A stretch of DNA of 64,000 nt from Oscillatoriaceae cyanobacterium M33_DOE_052 (GTDB lineage: Bacteria; Cyanobacteriota; Cyanobacteriia; Cyanobacteriales; Laspinemataceae). Shown in pieces: positions 44,965 through 53,682 of the stretch. Numbering within the stretch: the first letter of the stretch is position 1; every line of letters begins with the position of its first letter. The DNA is taken from assembly GCA_015296065.1 (NCBI GenBank), contig DVDU01000054.1:1-64000 (forward strand). Reading direction: 5' to 3'. The translations under genes were made by a program, and so were the position numbers. Under the pieces are notes generated by a model. That model ran no database searches. It worked only from the letters and a program-made list of their open reading frames with translations, and had not been told where the DNA came from.

Positions 44965-46232
44965 AGCAGGCTAAGCTGTTCATTTTCATCGATATCTGTG
45001 ATGGCTTTTGCTTGTGCCTCCATTTCGGCTAAAAGTTCTTTCATGTGGGCTTCGCGCCATTTAGCTGTCAGTTCGCCAGAAAAAGCTCGTTGGAGTAGGA
45101 TTTCAAAAATTTGATTAAAAAATTGACTCCTTTGGCTTTGCTGATTTCTAGAAGATTTAAATAAATTTAAATGATTTAAAAAAAATTTTTGTAAATTTAA
45201 AGGAGGTAGTGGCACAACAATAGAATTAAATTCTTTTGTGTTGATATTGAATTGAATTGCTGATTGTCTGGTAAATTTTAGAAATTCCCTTCTACCTCCA
45301 TGACTTGTCAGAAAATTTTGGACAAATTCTGGATAAACCAAACTTTGATTAAATCTGACTCGCATAAGATGGGAATCAAATGCCCACTTCTCTTTACCTG
45401 GATAGGCAACAATACATTTTCCAATATGGGAAGCAGAACCAATTGCCCTGGCCAAAAGTAAATCGCCATTAGCTACTTGATGACGCTCTATATCTTCAAT
45501 AGGCAAATTAATATACTTACAATCATCTAAATTTAATTGGCCATTTTGAATATTGGTAACTCTTAAGTCTAACCATTCTCCATCATTGAATTTAGGTGAA
45601 ATCATGGTGCCATAGTTAGGAGGTATTGCATATAAAGATTGCATTTTCACAACATCCCACCCCATCGGGTTTGTTGCCGGGTCGCCAAACATTTTGATGA
45701 ATAGGGCGGGTAGGATACGATCGGCTTTTGCCGCCGCCTCAGCCTGCTTCCGCCGCAGGGCATCCGCTTGGTCTAGAATTTCGACTATGCGGCGTTGCTC
45801 CGAGAGGGGGGGAAGGGGAATTTTAATTTCTTTCAGAAATTTGAAATGCCGGCTGTAACCCCTACTAGGAATATGAAGTGACTTAAAATAAAAATAAAGA
45901 AATTTTGTATTAAAATATTTTTTTGCCTGGAGAACCTTAATTCCATCCGCCCCAATAACAAAAGGAAAGTTTACATATTTGAATATTCGCGTATGATCTC
46001 CGAATAAAATCACTGGCAACGATCCATCATAAACCATTTCATCATTGTTCGTATAACCTGCTATGGCGTCTTGCCCCTGATCTACAACAGGAAAATATCC
46101 ATTTTGCAAATACTCTCGCTTCTGTAGTTTCGGATGTCCCCCTGTAACATCTTCAACAGCTAAGTCAAATGAAATTATATTCCAAGGCATCCATTTTTTA
46201 GTCACCGAAATTATCATTTCCAAACACCACAT
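44961..46232 (-). CDS. hsdS: type I restriction-modification specificity subunit HsdS
   Basis: A 423-residue S subunit with two target-recognition domains. The first is about residues 15-135, starting WMPWNIISFDLAVEDVTGGHP; the second is about 195-355, starting PMGWDVVKMQSL. Each is followed by a coiled-coil spacer (LPPLSEQRRIVEILDQADALRRKQAEA at about 137-163 and PLPPLNLQKFFLNHL). FIKMFGDPATNPMGW and LLQRAFSGELTAKWR are typical landmarks. It sets the DNA sequence methylated and restricted by HsdM and HsdR. The exact start is uncertain (ATG 46232, 46217 or a later one). Its AT-rich composition compared with hsdM and hsdR suggests exchange of recognition domains. Confidence 0.9.
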   Translation of the reverse strand: MWCLEMIISVTKKWMPWNIISFDLAVEDVTGGHPKLQKREYLQNGYFPVVDQGQDAIAGYTNNDEMVYDGSLPVILFGDHTRIFKYVNFPFVIGADGIKVLQAKKYFNTKFLYFYFKSLHIPSRGYSRHFKFLKEIKIPLPPLSEQRRIVEILDQADALRRKQAEAAAKADRILPALFIKMFGDPATNPMGWDVVKMQSLYAIPPNYGTMISPKFNDGEWLDLRVTNIQNGQLNLDDCKYINLPIEDIERHQVANGDLLLARAIGSASHIGKCIVAYPGKEKWAFDSHLMRVRFNQSLVYPEFVQNFLTSHGGRREFLKFTRQSAIQFNINTKEFNSIVVPLPPLNLQKFFLNHLNLFKSSRNQQSQRSQFFNQIFEILLQRAFSGELTAKWREAHMKELLAEMEAQAKAITDIDENEQLSLL

Positions 46233-46304
46233 CTAAAATCCATTTTATTTTTAAAAAAATTATTGCTCAATTTTCTTTTCTTAACTTCAGCACCAGCTTA
46301 TCCC

Positions 46305-46952
46305 CTATCCTTCCGTCACCACTTGCCCAATACGCTTTAAAATCCGCAACACATCATAAAGCCGATTCCTCAAAGGGATGGGAGAAAAAATATCCGAAAC
46401 ATCATACTCAATTCTACCAGACTGAGATAACTTAACAAAAATAATCTCATTTCCATTCGTCACCATGCCAAACCCCGGTTTATCCCGGCGAGGATTGGCC
46501 ATCATATACGCCAAAGTTTGCGGCACAGCCGACATGACCGAGATAGTGGTCCGTTTCGACTCCAACAATGTCACCCAAAACTGATTTTGCACCACCAGCA
46601 CATCAATCCGCCCCCGCAAAATTTCCCCATCCTCGTTATCTTCATCCAAAACCATCTCAACCGAAGCCTCCCCCCGGATTTTAAACGGAGGGTCATAAAA
46701 ACCCGCCCTTTCCAATAAAGGCGCCCCCATCAGCAGCGTTACCGTTCCCTCCGTGAGACTCCCATCGGCTAAATGATAAAGATACCGCCGCCGGATTAAA
46801 TCCAGAGCCTCCCGCTCCCCCTGACTAATCTCTGGCAGACCCTCATACCATTCCCGGAAAAACCCCTCATCTTCCGTCTGCCTCAGAGAAAAGCGGCTTT
46901 CTACATCCGCCAGGGTTTTAATCGCATCAGTAATGGCAGTTTTCTGCACCAC
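46305..46952 (-). CDS. HsdR-N-like / PD-(D/E)xK-type protein inside the RM operon
   Basis: A 215-residue protein between hsdM (3 bases away) and hsdS. The central part reads GRIDVLVV (114-121) and VTLLESKRTT (127-136), giving Asp117 and Glu131-x-Lys133, the arrangement of PD-(D/E)xK nucleases and of the nuclease end of type I R subunits. It resembles cyanobacterial proteins annotated as restriction subunit R-like. The N-terminal 60 residues are helical. It has no helicase part. It may be an accessory nuclease, an anti-restriction control factor, or a decayed duplicate of an R-subunit N-terminus. Its conservation of frame and tight spacing argue for function. Confidence 0.65.
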   Translation of the reverse strand: MVQKTAITDAIKTLADVESRFSLRQTEDEGFFREWYEGLPEISQGEREALDLIRRRYLYHLADGSLTEGTVTLLMGAPLLERAGFYDPPFKIRGEASVEMVLDEDNEDGEILRGRIDVLVVQNQFWVTLLESKRTTISVMSAVPQTLAYMMANPRRDKPGFGMVTNGNEIIFVKLSQSGRIEYDVSDIFSPIPLRNRLYDVLRILKRIGQVVTEG

Positions 46953-46955
46953 CTT

Positions 46956-48608
46956 TTAACCCACCCCCTCCACATCTCGCAGTAACTTCTCTAACCCCGC
47001 CGCAATTTCCCGCTCTAGTTGCAGCACTTCCCGAATCAACTCAACCGGATCGTCCTCAGAAACCGCCTCAGTAACCTGGGGCTTATAACGCCCCGCCGCT
47101 AAATTGTAATCATTCTGTGCCACCGCTGCCAAAGATGCCCACCAGGAGCAGGGGTCCTCACTTCCCGGCTGCAGCAAAGTTCCCGTTTCCACACCGGGCG
47201 GCTCGGCAAACCCCGATTCCCGATAAACCCGCCATTGCTGCAACAGCCTTGGGATATCGTTTAGGTCCGGCGTTTCCGGTCTGCCCCCGCCAGTAATTTT
47301 ATCAGGATCATAGCCATCATTCCTCACCTCATAGAACCAAACTTGATTTACCCGCCGCACCGTCACATCCGGCAGCTTGCGGAACACCAGCACCGCCGTT
47401 TTCACCCCCGTATAAGGCTTAAACACCCCCGCCGGTAAGGACACCACCGCCAACAGCTCGAAATCCATCACCAACTGGCGCCGCAAATCCACATGAGCGC
47501 CAGTAGAGCCAAACAGCAACCCCTCTGGCACCACGACCGCACAGCGCCCCCCAGGCGCCAAAGAATTCATCATTGCCGCCAAAAACAGTAATTCACTCTT
47601 TTTTGACTTGGTGGGTAAATCCTCGCGAATCGAATCTTTTGGCAGGGTCCCCGCAAAGGGGGGATTTGCCAGCATCACTTTGTAGCGGCGACGCAAATCA
47701 TCCTCCGTCAGCCCCCCCAATTCCGACAGGACGTTAGCCTGCTTAATCTTGGCATTGCGAATCCCATGCAGCACCAAATTCATCATGGCAATTCGCATCA
47801 TTTGGCGGGACACGTCAAACCCATAAATCGACTGTTCCAACAGCTTCCAGTCTGGGAGCCTGTCCCCATTCCCCTTGCGATAAGTCTGGAGATTAGGGAT
47901 TTCCTGCTTCGCCGCCGCCAAACTCTGCGCCCGCTTGTCCAGCCAATCCTCCCCGTAAATCGGCACTTCTATGGGTTTCTCGCTATACTTGGCCAAAATA
48001 TAGTCCACACTGTCAATAATAAATCCCCCGGTCCCCATCGCTAAATCGCAGATAGTATCGCCCAAATCCGGGTCCACCATCTCCACCATAAACGCCCGAA
48101 TTTGCCGGGGGGTGCGGAATTGACCGTTTAGGGCCGATTGCCCCAAGTGCGTCAGCAGGTACTCAAAAATATCCCCCTTAATATCCTGCCCCAGCTTGCT
48201 CAGTTCCAAGCTATCCAGTTCATCAATCACCGTCTTGAGAACATTGGGGTCCGTAATTTCCAAAACCGCATCTCGGAAATACTCCGCTACTCGCGGCTCA
48301 TCCTTCACCAGAGAATTACCCATATACGGGAAAACTTCATCCCGGAGAAAGTCTCGCAAATCTATACCGCTTTTAAACCGCCATTTTGACCAGCGATACC
48401 GTTCCGCCTGCTGGGGAAACAGCAGAGTCGCATTCCCATTCCCCCCCATCAGACGGGCCCGTAATTCCCGCTGGGATTCTTCCTCATCTAACAGCTTCAG
48501 GTAAATCAGGTAAGAAATTTGCTCGATATAAGTGACAGGGTTGGTGATACCCCCCGCCCAAAGCGTATCCGTGAGCCCATCCAGTTTGCGCCGCAATTCC
48601 AAATCCAT
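46956..48608 (-). CDS. hsdM: type I restriction-modification methyltransferase subunit HsdM
   Basis: A 550-residue N6-adenine methyltransferase. An N-terminal HsdM helical domain (about 5-130; DTLWAGGITNPVTYIEQISYLIYLKLLDE) precedes the catalytic domain: SAM-binding DLAMGTGGFIIDSVDYIL (about 193-210), followed by catalytic NPPF in MLANPPFAGTLPKD (about 314-327). A C-terminal helical region contacts HsdS. It methylates adenine in the target set by HsdS, as M2S1. The stop is 5 bases after the hsdR stop-start junction region and 3 bases before the next gene, so the cluster is one operon in the order hsdR-hsdM-orf-hsdS. Confidence 0.94.
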   Translation of the reverse strand: MDLELRRKLDGLTDTLWAGGITNPVTYIEQISYLIYLKLLDEEESQRELRARLMGGNGNATLLFPQQAERYRWSKWRFKSGIDLRDFLRDEVFPYMGNSLVKDEPRVAEYFRDAVLEITDPNVLKTVIDELDSLELSKLGQDIKGDIFEYLLTHLGQSALNGQFRTPRQIRAFMVEMVDPDLGDTICDLAMGTGGFIIDSVDYILAKYSEKPIEVPIYGEDWLDKRAQSLAAAKQEIPNLQTYRKGNGDRLPDWKLLEQSIYGFDVSRQMMRIAMMNLVLHGIRNAKIKQANVLSELGGLTEDDLRRRYKVMLANPPFAGTLPKDSIREDLPTKSKKSELLFLAAMMNSLAPGGRCAVVVPEGLLFGSTGAHVDLRRQLVMDFELLAVVSLPAGVFKPYTGVKTAVLVFRKLPDVTVRRVNQVWFYEVRNDGYDPDKITGGGRPETPDLNDIPRLLQQWRVYRESGFAEPPGVETGTLLQPGSEDPCSWWASLAAVAQNDYNLAAGRYKPQVTEAVSEDDPVELIREVLQLEREIAAGLEKLLRDVEGVG

Positions 48609-48613
48609 TTAGC

Positions 48614-50839
48614 TTATCCCTCCGTTCCATTGCCATCCCCCGCAAACACGGAGCGATTTAACTCATCAAAAATATCCCGCAATTTCTGCTCTCCAAACAG
48701 TTCTAAACCCAATCCCGCTGCATTGATAGTTGATAGGGGCGGCTGAAACAAATCCTCTATACTCAGCTTCCCCTGAGCAATGCCGCGATTTTTCAGCAAA
48801 GACAGATACTGGGCTTGCTCCGGGGTAAATGAGTGAGCAACCAACCAAGCGCGGAAATTTTCCTCTAGTTCTTCCTCACGGCTTCTAATTTTCGACGTTC
48901 CCAGCGCCGCCCCGATAAAATCAATTAAGCTGCCCTTATTATTCCGGTAAGCCCGCCGCAGGTTTTCCTCATTAAAGTAATAACGCGGCTGGTTCAGTTG
49001 CCGTTTTAATTCGGCTTCTTCAATTTCCGTGAGAAATTCTCCCTCCCGAATTTTTTGGATAATTCCATTTGTCGTGACAGCAGTTCTGATAGCCCGCTCC
49101 CAATTGGTGATATAATCGCGCTTATCAACGCGCTCCCCTTCCGTGCCCACCTCCACATAGCTAACCCGTTCCTGCCAACTGTCTTGTAAACCTAATTCGA
49201 TTAAATCGGCTCGATAAGCCGATGGAGGCCGTTTGCTGGTGTTGGCCACATGACCTTGACCGGTTCCGGTAAAGATATCGGTATCGCTGTCGTTAAAATA
49301 TTGATGATTTCTGAAAAAATCATATATCACAAACCGGCGCTTGTCAATATGCGGGGCTGTGCGAGTTCCCCGTCCCCGAATCTGCTGATAGAGAATCGGA
49401 CTACGCACGGGACGGCACAAAACCAAATGTAGCACTTCCCGGCAATCAAAGCCAGTGTTTAGCATATCCACACTGACGGCTACCTGGGGGTAATCTTCAT
49501 ATTTAAACTTCCGAATTAGCTCATCAGCATTATAGACATCGCTGGTAATGACTTCGGCATATTTGCCTTTACACTCTGGGTGTAATTCATTCAAATATCT
49601 AGCCAGCCGAGCGGCGTGATTTTTGGTCAAGGCAAAAACTATGGACTTACCCGGTCCTATCTTTTGCAGGGGCGCTAATTCTTGATAGCTAGACCAAGCC
49701 AGCCTATCAAATTCCTCCATCATCAGGCGGTTAGTATCCTCGTTTGTCCACTTGCGCTCAAAACCGGCGGGGTCATAATAAATTTCGTCAATTTCCGCAC
49801 CTTCGGCAATTATCTCCGTGATGCCAGTGGCAAATTTATAAGGCACGAGATAGCTGTTTGTAAATGCTTCCTGAATTGAATAAGCAAAATCGGGCTGCTG
49901 GTTGCGGCAGTGATAAAAATCAAAAGTGTTGCGCTCGATGTAAGCGGCTGGGGTGGCGGTCAAACCCAGATGTAAGGCATCAAAGTGGGTGAGTGCGGTT
50001 TGCCAAACCCCATAAATTGAGCGGTGACATTCATCAGCCACAACCACGTCAAAATAGCCGCTAGTAAATTCCCGATAACGGCTAATCATGGTTTGGAGCA
50101 AACAAACGGTAATTTGTTGCTCTTGGCGAATCACGCTGGGTTTAAGCCAATAACTGCCATACTGATTTAAAACATCTTGAATGGTTTCTAGGGCCTGTTT
50201 CGCTAGCTGGTCTCTATCCACCAAAAACAGAATTTTCTCTGCATACCCCGCTTGAATTAGGCGTTTTAGCTGTAGAGCAATTAAATCAGTTTTCCCGGTT
50301 CCCGTGGGCAATTCAATCAAAAACCGTCGTTTGCCCAATTCCACCGCATGGTCGATCGCCTGCATCGCTTCCCGCTGATAGGGACGGACTTGGCGAGTTT
50401 CTCCCTGGCGGATGTAATACTCGGGAATGGCAATAGTGGCGAGGGGTTGGCGGGTCGATCGCATTTCTACCAACCGCTCTAGGTCCCGCCGGGAGAAAAA
50501 GGAATTGACACTCCTAGCATCATCGTTGCGGTAGTCCCAGAAATAAATCAGCTCACCGTTGCTGAGGAAAATAAACGGGGCCTGAAGTTGCTGAGCCACT
50601 GGTAAGGCTTGCTGTTTGGCGATATAAGGCTCGATCGCCCGTCTCTTAGCCTCGATCACCGCCAAGGGCCGCCCCCGCTGGTCCAGCAATACATAGTCAG
50701 TTCTGGCTCGCTTCCCGCCGGATAAGTTCACCGTTACCTCAGTCTGTACCTGAGATTTATCCGCCGGATCCCATCCTGCTTGGCGGAGCTGGTCATCAAT
50801 ATTGATTCTGGCGTCTGATTCTCTGCTTGAATCCGTCAT
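48614..50839 (-). CDS. hsdR: type I restriction enzyme R subunit (DEAD helicase-nuclease)
   Basis: A 741-residue R subunit. The N-terminal nuclease part has RTDYVLLDQRGRPLAVIEAKR (about 49-69; D, ExK). The motor follows with Walker A LPTGTGKTDLIALQL, the DECH box VVADECHRSIYGVW, motif III LGLTATPAAYIER and motif VI QIRGRGTRT. The C-terminal EcoEI-type domain closes the protein (FIGAALGTSKIRSREEELEENFRAWL). It translocates DNA and cuts at unmethylated targets. The start may be GTG 50857 or ATG 50839; ATG was preferred. It is the first gene of the defence operon and is divergent from the SbnA-like gene across about 200 bases, where the operon promoter must lie. Confidence 0.93.
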   Translation of the reverse strand: MTDSSRESDARINIDDQLRQAGWDPADKSQVQTEVTVNLSGGKRARTDYVLLDQRGRPLAVIEAKRRAIEPYIAKQQALPVAQQLQAPFIFLSNGELIYFWDYRNDDARSVNSFFSRRDLERLVEMRSTRQPLATIAIPEYYIRQGETRQVRPYQREAMQAIDHAVELGKRRFLIELPTGTGKTDLIALQLKRLIQAGYAEKILFLVDRDQLAKQALETIQDVLNQYGSYWLKPSVIRQEQQITVCLLQTMISRYREFTSGYFDVVVADECHRSIYGVWQTALTHFDALHLGLTATPAAYIERNTFDFYHCRNQQPDFAYSIQEAFTNSYLVPYKFATGITEIIAEGAEIDEIYYDPAGFERKWTNEDTNRLMMEEFDRLAWSSYQELAPLQKIGPGKSIVFALTKNHAARLARYLNELHPECKGKYAEVITSDVYNADELIRKFKYEDYPQVAVSVDMLNTGFDCREVLHLVLCRPVRSPILYQQIRGRGTRTAPHIDKRRFVIYDFFRNHQYFNDSDTDIFTGTGQGHVANTSKRPPSAYRADLIELGLQDSWQERVSYVEVGTEGERVDKRDYITNWERAIRTAVTTNGIIQKIREGEFLTEIEEAELKRQLNQPRYYFNEENLRRAYRNNKGSLIDFIGAALGTSKIRSREEELEENFRAWLVAHSFTPEQAQYLSLLKNRGIAQGKLSIEDLFQPPLSTINAAGLGLELFGEQKLRDIFDELNRSVFAGDGNGTEG

Positions 50840-51047
50840 AAGTAAAAATTCCGTCACTCCCCCTGAGACATGATCGCGCTCATCTGTGCTTACAGCTTAT
50901 ATTCCATCCTAAGAAAGCCGCAACACCTTCAGGGCCAACTGGCAACCAAAAACTTTTCCTTCTCCCCCCCAAACCTCATCCCAAATTTCATCACCATTTC
51001 ATTTCCGGCTGCCATTGTCAGAGATGACCGCCTTGGAGGTACTTGTG

Positions 51048-52160
51048 ATGCTTACTAACTCTCCAGTCGCAACTTTCAACGCCCATCGGTTTCACCATTC
51101 ATCCTCTGGCCCAACGTCGCCCCTATGTCAAAACGTCACGGAAGCCTTGGGCGGCGTTCCGATTGTGCGTTTAAATCGAATTCATCCCCTTTGTCAAAAC
51201 CATCATCTCTACCTCAAGCTGGAATCTTGCAATCCGGGGGGTAGCATCAAGGAAAAAAATGCCGCTTATCTGGTGGATGAAGCGGAAAAACTGGGGTTAT
51301 TGGCGCCGGGAGGTACGATCGTCGAGTCCAGTTCCGGTAATTTTGGCATTGGATTGGCGATCGTCGGCGCCACCCGAGGCTATCGGGTGATGATAGTCAT
51401 CGATGCCAAAACCACTCCCACCATCCGCCGGATGCTCGCCGCCTATGGCGCGGAACTGGTAGAAGTGCCTTTGAGTGCAGCAGATGCTCAAGGTTCGATG
51501 CAAGTGGCGCGGATGCAGAAGGCACAGGAGCTAACCCAGAACATCCCCGGCGCCTGGTATCCTTGTCAACACAACAATCCCAGTAACACTGAAGCTCACG
51601 CGATTTGGACCGCCCGCGAAATTGAAGCCGCTTTTGAGGGGGCGCCAGATGCCATAGTGATTGGGGTTAGCACCGCCGGACAATTGGGGGGAATTAGTCG
51701 TTACTTTAAAAAACGCTATCCTCACACCCGGATTATTGGCGTGGATGTGGCGGGGTCAGCCATTTTTGGCACCCCGCGCCATCCCTACAAAATGACCGGA
51801 TTAGGGCTGTCTTTTGTCCCGCCCAATTTTGACCCCCAGGTGCTGGATGCGGCTTACAATGTCGGCGATGGTTTGGCATTTTCCCTCTGTCATGCCATAG
51901 CTAAACAAGAAGGAATGCTCCTCGGCGCTTCCACTGGGGCAATTGTCGCCGCCGCTTTAGCCGACGCCCAGCAATGGAACGCACCACAAACCATGTTATT
52001 GCTGAATCCCGATCGGGGCGATCGTTACCTAGAAACCATTTACAATACAGACTGGCTCGCACAACAAGGACTGACAATCCTGCAAGAGGAAAAGCTCGCC
52101 CAGGCCATTCAAACCCTTGAGTCTGTGCCATTGGATATTGTCCGCCGGAGTGCCTCGTGA
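51048..52160 (+). CDS. SbnA-like PLP-dependent cysteine synthase family enzyme
   Basis: A 370-residue fold-type II PLP enzyme. GGAGG (51035-51039) lies 8 bases before ATG 51048, deciding this start. The Schiff-base lysine is Lys68 in NPGGSIKEKNA, SSSGNFGIGLA binds the substrate, and GVSTAGQLGGISRYF is the phosphate loop. It is closest in pattern to SbnA, which makes N-(1-amino-1-carboxyethyl)-glutamate on the way to 2,3-diaminopropionate, or to O-acetylserine sulfhydrylase relatives. No sbnB-like dehydrogenase is adjacent. It overlaps the following exporter gene by 4 bases, suggesting that the product or a derivative is exported. Substrate not settled. Confidence 0.75.
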   Translation: MLTNSPVATFNAHRFHHSSSGPTSPLCQNVTEALGGVPIVRLNRIHPLCQNHHLYLKLESCNPGGSIKEKNAAYLVDEAEKLGLLAPGGTIVESSSGNFGIGLAIVGATRGYRVMIVIDAKTTPTIRRMLAAYGAELVEVPLSAADAQGSMQVARMQKAQELTQNIPGAWYPCQHNNPSNTEAHAIWTAREIEAAFEGAPDAIVIGVSTAGQLGGISRYFKKRYPHTRIIGVDVAGSAIFGTPRHPYKMTGLGLSFVPPNFDPQVLDAAYNVGDGLAFSLCHAIAKQEGMLLGASTGAIVAAALADAQQWNAPQTMLLLNPDRGDRYLETIYNTDWLAQQGLTILQEEKLAQAIQTLESVPLDIVRRSAS

Positions 52161-53470
52161 AATTGCTAGAACCTCAATTAAATCAGTCCGAAAAAATGGG
52201 ATTAGCCACTTTGTGGCGGGAATTTCTCCCCTTATCCCTCAGTGATGTGGCAATGGCCTGTGGCGACCCCATGATGACCACCACCTTAGCACATCTTCCT
52301 GATGCCCGATTAAATATAGCGTCTGTGGGTGTTGCCAAATCACTGGCCATCTTTTTTGAAAGCCCGATTATTATGATTTTGCACGCTTCTAATGCTCTAG
52401 CTCCCACTCAAGCATCGAGACAAGCATTGTGGCGATTTACCTTATTAGCAGGTGGCGGACTCACCTTACTTTTGAGTGTCTTGGCATTGCCAATTATATT
52501 TTACCCTGTGGGCGCCAACTTCCTAGGGATACCTACAGAAATGCTCTCGCCCGTGATGCAAGTGCTATTGCTGATGGGAGGATGGCCATTTGCGATCGCT
52601 TGGCGGCGCTATTTCCAAGGTTTATTGATTTATCATGGCCATTCTCGTGCTTTGGCTCATGCTAGTATAACACGATTATTCACCCTAGGAATTATCCTGA
52701 TCACGGGATTTTCGCTGCATATCTCTGGGGCTTTTGTGGCTGGGGGGGCGCTAATTAGCGGCGTCATCGTGGAAGCAGCGATCGTCACTATTTTTGCTCG
52801 CCGTTATGGCGCCACCTTACCACCGCCAACCCCGGAAAATTCGCCAAATCTCCCCCATAATTTGCGCGGTGTCTGGAAGTTTTATTTACCGTTAGCTAAT
52901 TCTATGATGGTAGTATGGGGAGGACGGGCTTTACTGATTAGCATTATTGCCCGGGCGGAAGATGCCACAATCGCCATTGCTGCTTGGTCCGCCGCTTGGG
53001 GTCTAGTGTTGACGATCGCCAACTCCACCAGAATGGTACAGCAAATGGTGATTAAATATCGTCATCAACTGCCCGATCGACAACTGCTCACCTTTGCCTT
53101 ATCCGTCGGTGGCGCTTGTTCCGCCTTACTGCTACTAATGAGTATCACACCCATAGGCGAGCAAATCGTACAGAGTTTTATTGGCAATGACCTTACCCTC
53201 GTCAAAAGTATCAAACCCGTTTTATTCTTCTGTTCCTGCGTTCCCTTATTAGTAGCATTACAAAACGCTACCCAAGGCTTTTTAGTCAGCGAAGGACGCA
53301 CCGGACATCTCAACCTAGCCACCTGGTTAGGCACAGGGGTTTTATTATCCACCGCCACCCTCGCTATCAGTAGCGGACTCAATGGCGCCATATCAGCCGC
53401 AATAGCCATGATAGCCGGAATGTGCTGCGAGATTATTTGTTTACGGTGGAAACGTCGAGCCACCAAGTAG
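52157..53470 (+). CDS. MATE/flippase-like multi-spanning transporter
   Basis: A 437-residue membrane protein with about 12 hydrophobic spans arranged as in MATE or polysaccharide flippase families, e.g. FTLLAGGGLTLLLSVLALPIIFYPVG and FYLPLANSMMVVWGGRALLISIIARA. The start is a GTG at 52157 that overlaps the upstream stop codon in GTGA, so translation is coupled to the SbnA-like enzyme. It lacks obvious catalytic motifs. It is probably a secondary exporter of a small amino-acid-derived metabolite produced by its partner. The cargo is unknown. Confidence 0.75.
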   Translation: MKLLEPQLNQSEKMGLATLWREFLPLSLSDVAMACGDPMMTTTLAHLPDARLNIASVGVAKSLAIFFESPIIMILHASNALAPTQASRQALWRFTLLAGGGLTLLLSVLALPIIFYPVGANFLGIPTEMLSPVMQVLLLMGGWPFAIAWRRYFQGLLIYHGHSRALAHASITRLFTLGIILITGFSLHISGAFVAGGALISGVIVEAAIVTIFARRYGATLPPPTPENSPNLPHNLRGVWKFYLPLANSMMVVWGGRALLISIIARAEDATIAIAAWSAAWGLVLTIANSTRMVQQMVIKYRHQLPDRQLLTFALSVGGACSALLLLMSITPIGEQIVQSFIGNDLTLVKSIKPVLFFCSCVPLLVALQNATQGFLVSEGRTGHLNLATWLGTGVLLSTATLAISSGLNGAISAAIAMIAGMCCEIICLRWKRRATK

Positions 53471-53479
53471 GATATCACC

Positions 53480-53682
53480 AATTTGTCATTTGTCCCTGGT
53501 CATTAGTCATTTGTCCTTTGTCCTTTGTGATTTATCAATTGGTAGGGGCACGGCATCATAAATATTTCGGTCAAAATGAGATATTTTGATGACGCCGTGC
53601 CCCTCCGGCCATATAACAAAGAACAAATGACCAATGACAAAGGACAAAGGACAAAGGACAAAGGACAAAGGACAAAGGACAT
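53480..53682. repeat. heptad-hairpin-heptad composite repeat
   Basis: TTTGTCC heptads (53483-53530), then an inverted repeat with GTAGGGGCACGGC (53542-53554) and GCCGTGCCCCT (53594-53604) around an AT-rich centre, then five to six GGACAAA units (53640-53681). It lies between the convergent transporter and glycosyltransferase genes and can form a large cruciform. Confidence 0.85.
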
